Under the pieces are notes generated by a model. The model was not told the origin of the DNA, did not search any database, and saw only the letters and a program-made list of their open reading frames with translations. Below, piece after piece: positions 9,479 through 17,874 of a stretch of DNA of 64,000 nucleotides (positions are counted from its first letter, which is position 1; the number at the start of each line of letters is the position of its first letter). The stretch is from the NCBI RefSeq assembly GCF_006442795.2, contig NZ_CP083956.1:868001-932000 (forward strand), written 5' to 3'. The position numbers and the translations under genes were made by a program. The stretch comes from Mesorhizobium sp. B1-1-8 (lineage in GTDB: Bacteria; Pseudomonadota; Alphaproteobacteria; Rhizobiales; Rhizobiaceae).

Positions 9479-10636
9479 ATGTGGCTGAGTGAATTTGAAA
9501 TTGTCCTGCGCGACCGCGTCATCCCTTCCGGCGCGATCCGGATCGAAAACGGCCTGGTCGCAGAAGTGCGCGACGAGCCGGTCGATGATGCCGACATCGT
9601 CGGCGGCGGCCGTCTGCTGCTGCCCGGGTTCATCGATATGCATGGCGACATGGTGGAGCGGGAAGTGGAGCCGCGCAGCGGTGTCCATGTGCCGATGGAG
9701 ATCGGCATCGCCGAACTCGACAAGCGGCTGGCCTCCTGCGGCGTGACCACCGCCTATGCCGCGCTGTCCTTCATCGGCGCCAGCGCGACCGCCGCCTTGC
9801 TGCGCTCGGAAGAGCATACGTCGGCGATCATCGAGACCATTGCCGGCCTGAAAGACGAGCTTCTGGTCGATCACCGCATCCATGCCCGGTTCGAGGTGAC
9901 CTTCACCGCGGCGGTCGGCGTGCTGGAACGGCTGATGGATGCCGGCAGGCTGCACCTGGTGTCGCTGATGGATCACACGCCCGGACAGGGTCAATACCGC
10001 GACGTCGAATTGTATATCGCCCGCCTGGCCAAGGACCGCGGCATGTCGATTGCCGATGTCTCCGAAATCGTCGGCAAGCGCATGGCCGACCGAAACGGCT
10101 ACAGCGGTGTGCTCGGCACGCTGCAGAACCTGTCGGCGTTTGCCCGCGCCCGCGGCATCGTTCTCGCCTCGCATGACGACGACACCCTGGAAAAGGTGGA
10201 ATTCGTGCATGGCCTGGGGACGGTGCTCAGCGAATTTCCGGTGACGCTGCAAGCAGCACAGGAAGCCCGGCGGCTCGGCATGTACACGGCCATGGGCGCC
10301 CCCAACGCGCTGCGCGGCGAATCTTACTCCGGCAATCTCTCGGCCCGCCAGGCCTACCAGGCCGGCCTGCTCGACATGCTGGCCAGCGACTATCATCCGG
10401 CCTCGATCCTGCCGGCGCTGCTCGGCCTCGCCGACCTGGGCGAGGGCGGCCTTGTCGCGGCTGCCGCGCTGACCAGCGCCAATCCGGCCAAGGCGCTGGG
10501 GCTCGGCGATCGCGGCGCCATCGAGCCCGGGCTTCTGGCCGATCTCGTCGTCGCCGACCGCCGGCCGGTGGCGCGTGTGCGCGCCACATTCCGCGCCGGC
10601 CGCATGATCTACGGCGACGGCACGCTGACCCGATAG
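9479..10636 (+). CDS. phnM: PhnM-like alpha-D-ribose 1-methylphosphonate 5-triphosphate diphosphatase
   Basis: This 385-residue amidohydrolase-fold enzyme has the metal-binding motif DMHGDMVER (His55, Asp57) and the PhnM-type GVTTAYAALSF. Further metal ligands appear in SLMDHTPGQGQY, ASHDDDT and LASDYHPASILPALL. PhnM releases pyrophosphate from the ribose-triphosphate intermediate of the C-P lyase pathway. The start at 9479 is chosen because family members begin with a short beta-strand just before the amidohydrolase core. No other phn gene is seen nearby, so it is either a stand-alone paralogue or has another substrate. Confidence 0.85.
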   Translation: MWLSEFEIVLRDRVIPSGAIRIENGLVAEVRDEPVDDADIVGGGRLLLPGFIDMHGDMVEREVEPRSGVHVPMEIGIAELDKRLASCGVTTAYAALSFIGASATAALLRSEEHTSAIIETIAGLKDELLVDHRIHARFEVTFTAAVGVLERLMDAGRLHLVSLMDHTPGQGQYRDVELYIARLAKDRGMSIADVSEIVGKRMADRNGYSGVLGTLQNLSAFARARGIVLASHDDDTLEKVEFVHGLGTVLSEFPVTLQAAQEARRLGMYTAMGAPNALRGESYSGNLSARQAYQAGLLDMLASDYHPASILPALLGLADLGEGGLVAAAALTSANPAKALGLGDRGAIEPGLLADLVVADRRPVARVRATFRAGRMIYGDGTLTR

Positions 10637-10637
10637 T

Positions 10638-11141
10638 CTATTTGCACTTGGCGATCGAGGACAGCGCGGCCGAGATGCCCTTCAGCGAGAAGACATAGGA
10701 GGTCGGGTTGCCGCGGCCCGACTTCGCCGTCACCTTCATGTCGGTGCCTGTCTTCATCGCCGCGATCAGCACCGGCTCCTCGGCGGCGTTCTCGACCCAG
10801 GCCGACTTGCCGCGGGTGAACATCGAGAACGACTTCTTGTCGATGGTGACGGTGGCCTTGGAGCCTTCCTGGAAATTATAGCCGGCGATGAACTGCGGCT
10901 CGTAGGAGACCTGCTGCCCCGGCCGCTGGCTGACGAAGAAGAACATGTCGCCGTGGTCCAGCGTCGGCGGCTGCTTGTCGGTCGGCACCGTCAGCACGTA
11001 GCAGACCTTGCCCGCCTGCGACTGATAGCTGTAGGTGCCCCAGGCGTTGTGCTGGCCGATCTTGGTCGCCTGCTGCGCCAGCGCCGGCACTGCCGAGGCC
11101 GCCAGGACCAGGCAGGAAACTGTAGCAATCAATCCGCGCAT
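10638..11141 (-). CDS. Invasion-associated locus B (IalB) family protein
   Basis: This 167-residue secreted protein has a signal peptide (MRGLIATVSCLVLAASAVPALAQ). The mature part has the IalB pattern: a WGTYSYQSQAGKVCYVLT opening, then MFFFVSQRPGQ, GYNFQEGSKATVTIDKKSFSMFTRGKSAWVE and SGRGNPTSYVFSLKG, ending with a Cys (IAKCK) that probably pairs with the first. The family is named after a Bartonella protein needed for erythrocyte invasion, but in free-living and symbiotic rhizobia its role is unknown. It is convergent with the phnM-like gene, only one base from its stop. Confidence 0.85.
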   Translation of the reverse strand: MRGLIATVSCLVLAASAVPALAQQATKIGQHNAWGTYSYQSQAGKVCYVLTVPTDKQPPTLDHGDMFFFVSQRPGQQVSYEPQFIAGYNFQEGSKATVTIDKKSFSMFTRGKSAWVENAAEEPVLIAAMKTGTDMKVTAKSGRGNPTSYVFSLKGISAALSSIAKCK

Positions 11142-11397
11142 CGTTCTTCCCGTATTCCAAATGGTGCGGAGGCGGGCCGCCTGGCGTCCTGCCGTCGCTT
11201 CATTTTGATTTAATCAGGGTTACCAAACGGTGAATTTCCTCGAAGAAAAGGAGAACACCCCAGGAAACCGCCGCCTTTCGCGCCGCAGCCGCAAAAGCGG
11301 CAGGCGCGACGTCCCGGCGCGAACTTGGAGGCCACGAAAACGGCAAGAGTTTGTCTTTTCGCGCGGGCCACTCCGGCCATCACATTGCAGCGGAAGG

Positions 11398-11760
11398 TCA
11401 GCCCTTATCGGCCAGGGCATCCCTGGCGGCCTGCCTGTGGGCAGGCGTGATATGGGCGCCGACCGCGGTGATGGCGGCGGTGAGCACGGCAAGATCGTCG
11501 GTGAAACCCAGGCCGACGACGAAGTCGGGGATGAAATCCACCGGCAGGACAAAATAGCCGAGCGCGGCTATCAGAATGCCCTTGGCGCGCAGCGGGGTGT
11601 CCTTGTCCATCGCGCAATAATAGGCGGCGACCACCTCGTCTATGAACGGGATCTGCCGCGCCGCCTTCTTGGCGGTGCGCCAGAATTTCTCGCGCACCTC
11701 GCCTTCGCCGGCGAGCCTGTCGCCAAAGCCGAAAAAGTCAAACCCGGTACCTTGCGCCAT
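11398..11760 (-). CDS. DUF1232 (YkvA-like) membrane-associated protein
   Basis: This protein of about 120 residues contains the DUF1232 core at roughly residues 50-95: VVAAYYCAMDKDTPLRAKGILIAALGYFVLPVDFIPDFVVGLGFTDDLAVLTAAI. The invariant LPVDFIPD and TDD are both present. A GGGAG sequence about 7 bases ahead of the Met at 11760 supports that start over the Met 9 codons upstream. The function of the family is unknown, and no operon partner is seen. Confidence 0.85.
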   Translation of the reverse strand: MAQGTGFDFFGFGDRLAGEGEVREKFWRTAKKAARQIPFIDEVVAAYYCAMDKDTPLRAKGILIAALGYFVLPVDFIPDFVVGLGFTDDLAVLTAAITAVGAHITPAHRQAARDALADKG

Positions 11761-11975
11761 CAAGTGCTCCCTGGCGGCCGCGCGCATCGGTGCGCGCAGG
11801 CCTGTCCGCGGGAAAATGTGGTGAAAGCGGGGGGCTGCTGCAAGAGTCCGGCTCGCCGCCTGGTCAGGAAAATCGGAATCAGCCGGCGTTTGGCAGCTAT
11901 ATGGTCCGGATGTCGGTTGGTGAGTGCCATTGGCAATAGCCTCAGTCTAGTGATTGACCGAGACATCCCTCCGAT

Positions 11976-12158
11976 CGTCATCCACGGGCGGAGCAAGGAG
12001 CGAAGCGACGCGCGCAGACCCGAGGATCCATGCCGTTACTTTCGAGAGCCGCTTACGGTGCAGAATTCTGCCCCGCTGCAATCTTCGGCCAAGGTCAGGG
12101 AATGGATTCCAGGGTCTGCGCGCGTCGCTTCGCTCCTTGCTCCGCCCTGGAATGACGA
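11976..12158. repeat. Intergenic inverted repeat, family B (first copy)
   Basis: The element begins CGTCATCCACGGGCGGAGCAAGGAGCGAAGCGACG and ends in the inverse order (GCGTCGCTTCGCTCCTTGC...GAATGACG). A middle segment carries GTGCAGAATTCTGCCCC. Related copies lie at 49441-49600 and 51270-51452. It occupies most of the gap 11761-12196, which holds no gene. Confidence 0.75.
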
Positions 12159-12196
12159 AGTCAGACTACCGCCTTTGAAAAGCGAACGTTTCCCCC

Positions 12197-12490
12197 TCAA
12201 CCGAAATACCGGTTCATCCGCTTGGCGAGTTCGATGTCGAGCGCCGTCACGCCGCCGGCATCGTGCGTGTTCAACGTCACGTCGACGGTCTTGTAGACAT
12301 TCGACCAGTCGGGGTGGTGGTCCATCTTCTCGGCGGCCAGCGCAACGCGGGTCATGAAGGCGAAGGCTTCGGAGAAATTCTTGAAGCCGAAGCTGCGCTT
12401 GATGGAGGCGCCGTCGGCGGCCAGCGACCAGCCGTCGAGTTCTGCCAACGCGGCCGCGATGGCTTGCTTGCTGAGTTTTTCCCTGTTCAT
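12197..12490 (-). CDS. phhB: Pterin-4a-carbinolamine dehydratase
   Basis: This 97-residue protein matches the PCD/DCoH family in length and motifs. The active-site histidines are in [13 protein letters not shown] (His58, His59) and LNTHDAGG (His76). The enzyme dehydrates 4a-hydroxytetrahydrobiopterin, recycling the cofactor used by phenylalanine hydroxylase. No hydroxylase gene lies nearby. It is divergent from the phosphatase gene at 12539, with only 48 bases between the start codons, so promoters must overlap. Confidence 0.93.
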   Translation of the reverse strand: MNREKLSKQAIAAALAELDGWSLAADGASIKRSFGFKNFSEAFAFMTRVALAAEKMDHHPDWSNVYKTVDVTLNTHDAGGVTALDIELAKRMNRYFG

Positions 12491-12538
12491 GTCCGATCCC
12501 TGTGCTATTCGAAATCTCCCAACCATAGCGCCGGATCG

Positions 12539-13057
12539 ATGAGCGCAAAGCCCATAAAATCCATTCTGTTCGTCTGCCTCGGCAATATCTGCCGCTCGCC
12601 GCTGGCCGAAGGCGTGTTTCGCGCTGTCCTGGCCGAGCGCGGAGGAGGCGGGGATATCGTGCTCGATTCGGCTGCGACCAGTGGCTGGGAGGTCGGTTCT
12701 GCCCCCGATCAACGATCAATTGCGATCGCCGCCCGCCACGGCATCGACATTTCCGGGCAGAGAGCACGCAAGGTCACAAAGGAAGATTTTTCGCGCTTCG
12801 ACCTGATCCTCGGCATGGACCGGCTGAATGTCCGCGACCTGCAAGCCCTCGCCCCGGCCGCTATGCGCGACCGGGTGCATCTTTTCCTGGAGTTCACGCT
12901 CGGAAAGACAAGCGACGTGCCGGATCCCTACTATGGTGGGGCTGACGCCTTCGCGTCGGTCTACCGCATGATCCGCGAGGCGTCGGAGGCGCTGGCGACG
13001 CGGCTGGAGGCGCGCGCGTCGGCGCCAGCCAGCGGCCAGGCCTCCTCGACGACATAG
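12539..13057 (+). CDS. Low-molecular-weight protein-tyrosine-phosphatase
   Basis: This 172-residue cytosolic phosphatase has the CX5R active-site loop at the N-terminus (VCLGNICRS, Cys13 and Arg19). The general-acid Asp is in DVPDPYYGG. It lacks tandem Tyr-rich ends or exopolysaccharide neighbours, so it is of the general type rather than a clear Wzb/Etp. The C-terminal tail (about 15 Ala/Ser-rich residues) reaches 97 bases into the convergent thpR gene, longer than usual for the family. Confidence 0.9.
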   Translation: MSAKPIKSILFVCLGNICRSPLAEGVFRAVLAERGGGGDIVLDSAATSGWEVGSAPDQRSIAIAARHGIDISGQRARKVTKEDFSRFDLILGMDRLNVRDLQALAPAAMRDRVHLFLEFTLGKTSDVPDPYYGGADAFASVYRMIREASEALATRLEARASAPASGQASSTT

Positions 13058-13557
13058 GGGCCGCCGCCGACCGAATCGCGCGACGACATCAAGACGAAGC
13101 GGCTGGCGCGGAAGGGCAGCGCGGAAAAATTGCCGCGCGCCGAAAGATATTGCGCGACGTCGAGCGGGCTCGAATTGCGCAGACGCGCCAGCGTCACATG
13201 CGGCATGAACTTGCGCGGGTCGGCCGGCAGCCCGAGCCGCTGGCAGATGCGGTCGATCTCGCCCTGCAGCGCCACCAGGTCCGGCGAGGCGGCGACGCCT
13301 GCCCATACAGCATGCGGCTTCTTGCCGCCGAAGGCGCCGACGCCGGAGAGGGTGAGCGGGAAGGAGGGGCGGTGGACGCGGTCGAGCGCGTTGGCGATCT
13401 CGTCGGCGACATGGCCTTCGATATCGCCGATGAAACGCAGCGTCAGATGGTAGTTTTCGACGTCGATCCAGCGGGCTCCGGGCAGACCGCCGCGGAGCAG
13501 GGACAGCGAAAGGGCGGCATCACGCGGAATTTCGAGGGCGGTGAAAAGACGTGGCAT
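12961..13557 (-). CDS. thpR: RNA 2',3'-cyclic phosphodiesterase (2'-5' RNA ligase family)
   Basis: This 198-residue member of the 2H phosphoesterase superfamily has both catalytic HxTx motifs: YHLTLRF (His37) and MPHVTLARL in the second half. The family hydrolyses 2',3'-cyclic phosphates on RNA to 2'-phosphates, and some members ligate RNA in vitro. Length and order fit ThpR. Its 3' end overlaps the phosphatase gene tail-to-tail by 97 bases, an unusual but apparently real overlap because both frames keep family features up to the shared region. Confidence 0.88.
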   Translation of the reverse strand: MPRLFTALEIPRDAALSLSLLRGGLPGARWIDVENYHLTLRFIGDIEGHVADEIANALDRVHRPSFPLTLSGVGAFGGKKPHAVWAGVAASPDLVALQGEIDRICQRLGLPADPRKFMPHVTLARLRNSSPLDVAQYLSARGNFSALPFRASRFVLMSSRDSVGGGPYVVEEAWPLAGADARASSRVASASDASRIMR

Positions 13558-13675
13558 GGTGAGCCTCCTGTCCTCGAATCGAAACTCTTAGCCCTAGCGA
13601 ATCATCGATACACGCGCGGGGCAAGCGGTTTGTTGTCCACAAGGTTTCCCCAACGGCAACCGTGGCATCGCCGCC

Positions 13676-14320
13676 TCACGATGCGCCGCCACCCGCGGCA
13701 ATAGCCTTCTCGACGGCGGGCAGGATGCGCTCGACCATCACGTCGACACCCTTAGGGTTGGGATGCAGGCCGTCCCCCAACTGCAGATCCGGGTGGCCGG
13801 CGACGCCGTCGAGAAAGAACGGATAGAGCGGCACATCGTATTTGGCGGCAAGCTTTGGATAGATTGCGTCGAACGCCTTCTCGTAGTCGGAGCCGAGATT
13901 GGGCGCGGCGCGCATGCCCGCCAGCAGTACGGCAATCTTGCGCGCTTTCAGCTTCGCCAGCATGGCGTCGAGGTTTTTTTCGGGGATGCCGGGCGAAACG
14001 CCGCGCAGCATGTCATTGGCGCCGAGCTCCAGGATGACGAGGTCCGTGCCATCCGGCACCGACCAGTCGAGCCGCGCCAGGCCGCCGCTGGTTGTGTCGC
14101 CGGAGACGCCGGCATTGGCGACGACCACGTCATGGCCCTTCGCCTGCAGCGCCTCCTGCAGCCTGTCGATGAAACCCTGGCCGGGGCCGAGACTGAAACC
14201 CGCCATCAAGCTGTCGCCGAAGCCGACGATCTTGAAGGTCTCGGCCAGCGCCGACGAATTGGCGCTGCAAACGGCCAGGAAAAGAACGAGGGCTGCGACA
14301 ATGCTGTGTTTGAAAGCCAT
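13676..14320 (-). CDS. tesA: Arylesterase/acyl-CoA thioesterase I (TesA-type SGNH hydrolase)
   Basis: This 214-residue periplasmic hydrolase has a signal peptide (ending SANSSALA) and all SGNH blocks: VGFGDSLMAGF (block I, nucleophile Ser37), NAGVSGDTTSGG (II), LELGANDMLRG (III) and GDGLHPNPKG (V, catalytic Asp/His). It hydrolyses thioesters or short esters. It is divergent from an ABC transporter ATPase/FtsX-type permease pair, the same neighbourhood as E. coli tesA-ybbA-ybbP, which supports the name. Confidence 0.92.
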   Translation of the reverse strand: MAFKHSIVAALVLFLAVCSANSSALAETFKIVGFGDSLMAGFSLGPGQGFIDRLQEALQAKGHDVVVANAGVSGDTTSGGLARLDWSVPDGTDLVILELGANDMLRGVSPGIPEKNLDAMLAKLKARKIAVLLAGMRAAPNLGSDYEKAFDAIYPKLAAKYDVPLYPFFLDGVAGHPDLQLGDGLHPNPKGVDVMVERILPAVEKAIAAGGGAS

Positions 14321-14402
14321 GCGGCGGGCCCCATATGACAAAAAACAAACCCCGGGCAGAGACACGAGTCGTCTCCTTTTCCACATATAGGGCGCTTTAA
14401 TT

Positions 14403-15101
14403 GTGACAGAAGCCGTCATCGCGCTGAGGGACGTATCGCTGACGCTCGGCGAGGGCGCCTCCTCCGTCCACGTCCTGAAAGGCGTCAGCCTCGATGTGGC
14501 GGCCGGCGAGGCGACCGGCATTGTCGGTCCGTCGGGCTCCGGCAAGTCCACCTTGCTGATGGTTCTGGCCGGGCTGGAGCGGGTCGATTCCGGAACAGTG
14601 CGGATTGCCGGCGAATTGCTTGACGGCAAAAGCGAGGATGAAATTGCATCGTTTCGGGGGCGAAACATCGGCATCGTCTTCCAGTCCTTCCACCTCATTC
14701 CCAACATGACGGCGCTCGAAAACGTCGCGGTGCCGCTGGAGCTGGCCGGTCATGCCGATCCGTTCGGAGTGGCGGCGCGGGAACTGGCGGCGGTCGGCTT
14801 GAGCGATCGCGTGACGCACTATCCCGGCGAACTATCCGGCGGCGAGCAGCAGCGTGTGGCGATCGCGCGGGCGTTGGCGCCCTCGCCACGCATCCTGATC
14901 GCCGACGAGCCGACCGGCAATCTCGACCAGGCGACGGGAAAACAGATTGCCGACCTTCTGTTCGCCAAGGCGGCCGAGCGCGGCATGACGCTAGTGCTGG
15001 TCACGCATGATGCCGCCCTTGCCGGCCGTTGCGCGCGCCAGGTGTCGATGCGCTCGGGGCGGATCGAGGATGCGCCGAGGGCGGTGAAGGTGCCAGCCTG
15101 A
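14403..15101 (+). CDS. ybbA: ABC transporter ATP-binding protein (YbbA/LolD-like)
   Basis: This 232-residue ATPase begins at a GTG. Walker A is GPSGSGKST (42-50), the Q-loop is in IVFQSFHLIPNMTALENV, the signature is LSGGEQQRVAIARAL, and Walker B is ILIADEPTGNLD. It belongs to the MacB/LolD exporter group. Its TGA stop overlaps the ATG of the downstream FtsX-type permease, so the two are translationally coupled and probably form one complex. The substrate is unknown; proximity to tesA suggests lipid-related or envelope work. Confidence 0.9.
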   Translation: MTEAVIALRDVSLTLGEGASSVHVLKGVSLDVAAGEATGIVGPSGSGKSTLLMVLAGLERVDSGTVRIAGELLDGKSEDEIASFRGRNIGIVFQSFHLIPNMTALENVAVPLELAGHADPFGVAARELAAVGLSDRVTHYPGELSGGEQQRVAIARALAPSPRILIADEPTGNLDQATGKQIADLLFAKAAERGMTLVLVTHDAALAGRCARQVSMRSGRIEDAPRAVKVPA

Positions 15102-17644
15102 TGCAGCGCACATTGAGGCTCGCCCTTCGCTTCTCGCTGCGCGAGATGCGCGGCGGCCTGTCCGGGTTTTTCATCTTCCTGGCCTGCATCGCGCTCGGCG
15201 TTGCGGCGATTGGCGGCGTCAATTCGGTGGCGCAGGCGATCACCGCCGGTGTCGCCAACCAGGGCCAGACGCTGCTCGGCGGCGACCTGCGCTTCCAGAT
15301 CAACCAGCGCAGCGCTTCCGCTGCAGAGCTCGACTTCATAAAGAGCCTCGGCGCGGTCTCGTTGAATTCCAGCATGCGCTCGATGGCGCGGCTCGAAGAC
15401 GGCTCAGACCAGGCGCTGGTCGAAGCCAAGGCGGTCGACGACGCCTATCCGCTCTACGGCGCGCTCGAGACCGAGCCGAAATTGTCCAAAGAGCAACTGT
15501 TCGGCGAAAAGTCCGGCGTCTTCGGCGCCGCCGCGCCGGAGCTTTTGTTCGACCGGCTCAATCTTCATATCGGCGACCGGCTGAAGCTCGGCAGCGCCAC
15601 TTTCGAGTTGAGGGCGAGGCTGATCAGCGAACCCGACGCGGTGTCGGACGGTTTCGGCTTCGCGCCGCGGCTGATGATCTCGAACCAGGGGCTTGCCGCG
15701 TCCGGCCTGGTGCAGTTGGGCAGCCTGGTCGAGAACGCCTACAAGGTGCGGCTGCCCGACGGCACGACGGAGGCGCGGATCAAACAGATCCAGGACCAGG
15801 CGGCAAAGGATTTCCCGCAGGCCGGCTGGTCGATCCGCACGCGCAGCAACGCAGCACCCGCGCTCTCCTCCAACATCGAGCGCTTCTCGCAGTTCCTGAC
15901 GCTGGTCGGGCTGACCGCGCTGGTGGTCGGCGGCGTCGGCGTGGCGAACGCCGTGCGCGCCTATCTCGACGGCAAGCGCGCCGTCATCGCCACCTTCAAG
16001 AGCCTCGGCGCGTCGGGCGGCTTCGTCTTCACCGTCTATCTCGTGCAGATCCTCTTGATTGCCTGCCTCGGCATCGTGCTCGGGCTGATCCTGGGTGCGG
16101 CGATGCCGTTCGTGGCAAGCGCGCTGCTGCAATCGGTCATCCCGGTGCCGGCGCAGGGCGGCTTCTATCCCGGGGCACTGGCCATGGCGGCGCTGTTCGG
16201 GCTGCTGGTGACGCTGGCCTTCGCGCTGTTGCCGCTCGGGCGCGCCCGCGACGTGCCGGCGACGGCGCTGTTTCGCGAAATGGGCTTTGAGAGCCGCGGC
16301 CTGCCGCGCCTGCCCTATGCCGGCGCCGCGCTGGCGATCGTGGCAGTGCTGGCGGCGCTGGCCATCCTTTCGGCAGATGACCACCGCATCGCCTCGATCT
16401 TCGTCGGCGCCACGGTCTTTGCCTTCCTGGTGCTGCGTCTGGTCGCGGCGCTGGTGCAGTGGGCGGCAAGGCGAAGCCCGCGCGTCGGTTCGGTGCCGCT
16501 GCGGCTGGCGCTCGGCAACATCCATCGGCCGGGCGCGCTGACGCCGTCGGTGGTGCTGTCGCTGGGGCTCGGGCTGACGCTTTTGGTGACGCTGGCGCTG
16601 ATCGACGGCAACCTCAGACGGCAGATTTCCGGTAGCCTGCCGGAGCGGGCGCCGAACTTCTTCTTCGTCGACATCCAGAGCAGCGACGTCGATGCCTTCG
16701 CGGCTTTGGTCAACCAGCAATCGCCTCAGGGAACGCTGGTCAAGGTGCCGATGCTGCGCGGCCGGATCATGGCGCTGAACGGCGTCGCCGTCGACAAGGT
16801 GAAAGTACCGGCGGAAGGCGCCTGGGTGCTGCGCGGCGACCGCGGCCTGACCTATGACGCAAAGCAGCCGCAGAATGCCACGCTTACCGAAGGCACGTGG
16901 TGGCCCGAAAATTATACCGGCGAGCCGCTGGTGTCGTTCTCGGCCGAAGAAGGCAAGGCGATCGGGCTGAAGCTCGGCGACACCGTCACCGTCAATGTGC
17001 TTGGCCGCAACGTGACGGCCAGAATAGCCAATTTCCGGCAGGTAGAGTGGGAAACCATGGGCATCAATTTCGTCATGGTGTTCTCGCCCAACACGTTCGC
17101 TGGGGCGCCGCATGGCTGGCTGGCGACGCTGACCGACAAAAGCGCCACCACGGCCGGCGATGCCCGGCTGCTCAACGCCGTCACCCGCGCTTTCCCCGCG
17201 GTGACGACGGTCCGGGTCAAGGACGCGCTCGACATCATCAACCGGCTGGTGGCGCAATTGGGCACGGCGATCCGCGCCGCCGCCGGCGTGGCGCTTATCG
17301 CCTCGGTGCTGGTGCTCTCCGGCGCGCTCGCCGCCGGCAACCGGGCCCGCATCCACGATGCCGTGGTGCTGAAGACGCTCGGCGCGACGAGGCGAACGCT
17401 GATCGCGGCCTTCTCGCTGGAATATGCGCTGATCGGCCTGGCCACGGCAATCTTCGCGCTGGCGGCGGGCGGCGTGGCTGCATGGTTCGTCGTCGCGCAT
17501 ATCATGACGCTGCCGTCGCATTTCATGCCGCAGGTGGCGGTGACAACGATCCTGGTTTCGCTGGCGGTCACGGTCGGCATCGGCCTTGCCGGCACCTGGC
17601 GGGTGCTCGGCCACAAGGCGGCGCCGGTGCTGCGCAATCTCTGA
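15101..17644 (+). CDS. ybbP: ABC transporter permease, FtsX/MacB-like (YbbP-type)
   Basis: This 848-residue inner-membrane protein has an N-terminal membrane segment, a large periplasmic MacB-type core domain and two FtsX-like membrane blocks. The first block is at roughly residues 265-440 (TLVGLTALVVGGVGVANAVRAYLDGKRAVIATFKSLGA) and the second is at the C-terminus (IRAAAGVALIASVLVLSGALAAGN...VVLKTLGATRRTLI). Length and duplicated FtsX layout match E. coli YbbP. The start codon overlaps the ATPase stop (TGATG). A terminator follows at 17701. Confidence 0.9.
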   Translation: MQRTLRLALRFSLREMRGGLSGFFIFLACIALGVAAIGGVNSVAQAITAGVANQGQTLLGGDLRFQINQRSASAAELDFIKSLGAVSLNSSMRSMARLEDGSDQALVEAKAVDDAYPLYGALETEPKLSKEQLFGEKSGVFGAAAPELLFDRLNLHIGDRLKLGSATFELRARLISEPDAVSDGFGFAPRLMISNQGLAASGLVQLGSLVENAYKVRLPDGTTEARIKQIQDQAAKDFPQAGWSIRTRSNAAPALSSNIERFSQFLTLVGLTALVVGGVGVANAVRAYLDGKRAVIATFKSLGASGGFVFTVYLVQILLIACLGIVLGLILGAAMPFVASALLQSVIPVPAQGGFYPGALAMAALFGLLVTLAFALLPLGRARDVPATALFREMGFESRGLPRLPYAGAALAIVAVLAALAILSADDHRIASIFVGATVFAFLVLRLVAALVQWAARRSPRVGSVPLRLALGNIHRPGALTPSVVLSLGLGLTLLVTLALIDGNLRRQISGSLPERAPNFFFVDIQSSDVDAFAALVNQQSPQGTLVKVPMLRGRIMALNGVAVDKVKVPAEGAWVLRGDRGLTYDAKQPQNATLTEGTWWPENYTGEPLVSFSAEEGKAIGLKLGDTVTVNVLGRNVTARIANFRQVEWETMGINFVMVFSPNTFAGAPHGWLATLTDKSATTAGDARLLNAVTRAFPAVTTVRVKDALDIINRLVAQLGTAIRAAAGVALIASVLVLSGALAAGNRARIHDAVVLKTLGATRRTLIAAFSLEYALIGLATAIFALAAGGVAAWFVVAHIMTLPSHFMPQVAVTTILVSLAVTVGIGLAGTWRVLGHKAAPVLRNL

Positions 17645-17700
17645 TCCGGCAAGGCCTGGAGGGCCTGCTGCCTGGTTAAATCTTTGTAAGATTGCCGCCG

Positions 17701-17729
17701 CAAAAGGCCGGCGAACCGGCCTTTTGCGT
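17701..17729 (+). terminator. Rho-independent terminator after the ybbAP pair
   Basis: AAAAGGCCGG, a short GCGAA loop and CCGGCCTTTT form a strong hairpin ending in a T tract, about 55 bases after the permease stop. Confidence 0.8.
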
Positions 17730-17790
17730 TCTCACCAAGCGTGACGCCCGGTTACGGTCTTGTTCTTGTCGCCAATAACCATCATATTTC

Positions 17791-17862
17791 GCGCAGGCAT
17801 GCTGGAGCCCCGCCAGCGGCGCCTGGTCCAAAAGACCTGTCACCGGACGGGGCAGAAGCAAC
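17791..17862 (+). ncRNA. ybhL-type RNA leader
   Basis: The 5' leader of the Bax-inhibitor-1 gene has pairings that can be read directly. CAGGC (17794-17798) pairs with GCCTG (17821-17825). GCTGG (17801-17805) pairs with CCAGC (17813-17817). GGTC (17825-17828) pairs with GACC (17834-17837). The hairpin loop GCCCCG (17807-17812) can pair with CGGGGC (17848-17853) as a pseudoknot. The ybhL motif is a known structured RNA found upstream of ybhL genes in Rhizobiales, and the gene downstream is of that family. The function of the motif, whether riboswitch or other cis-regulator, is not established. Confidence 0.8.
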
Positions 17863-17874
17863 AGAGGATTTCCA

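Noticed and set aside
15404..17614. A 736-codon minus-strand frame antisense to the FtsX-type permease
   Set aside because: It is Arg/Gln/His-rich with no domain, and is a GC-skew shadow of the well-supported permease gene.
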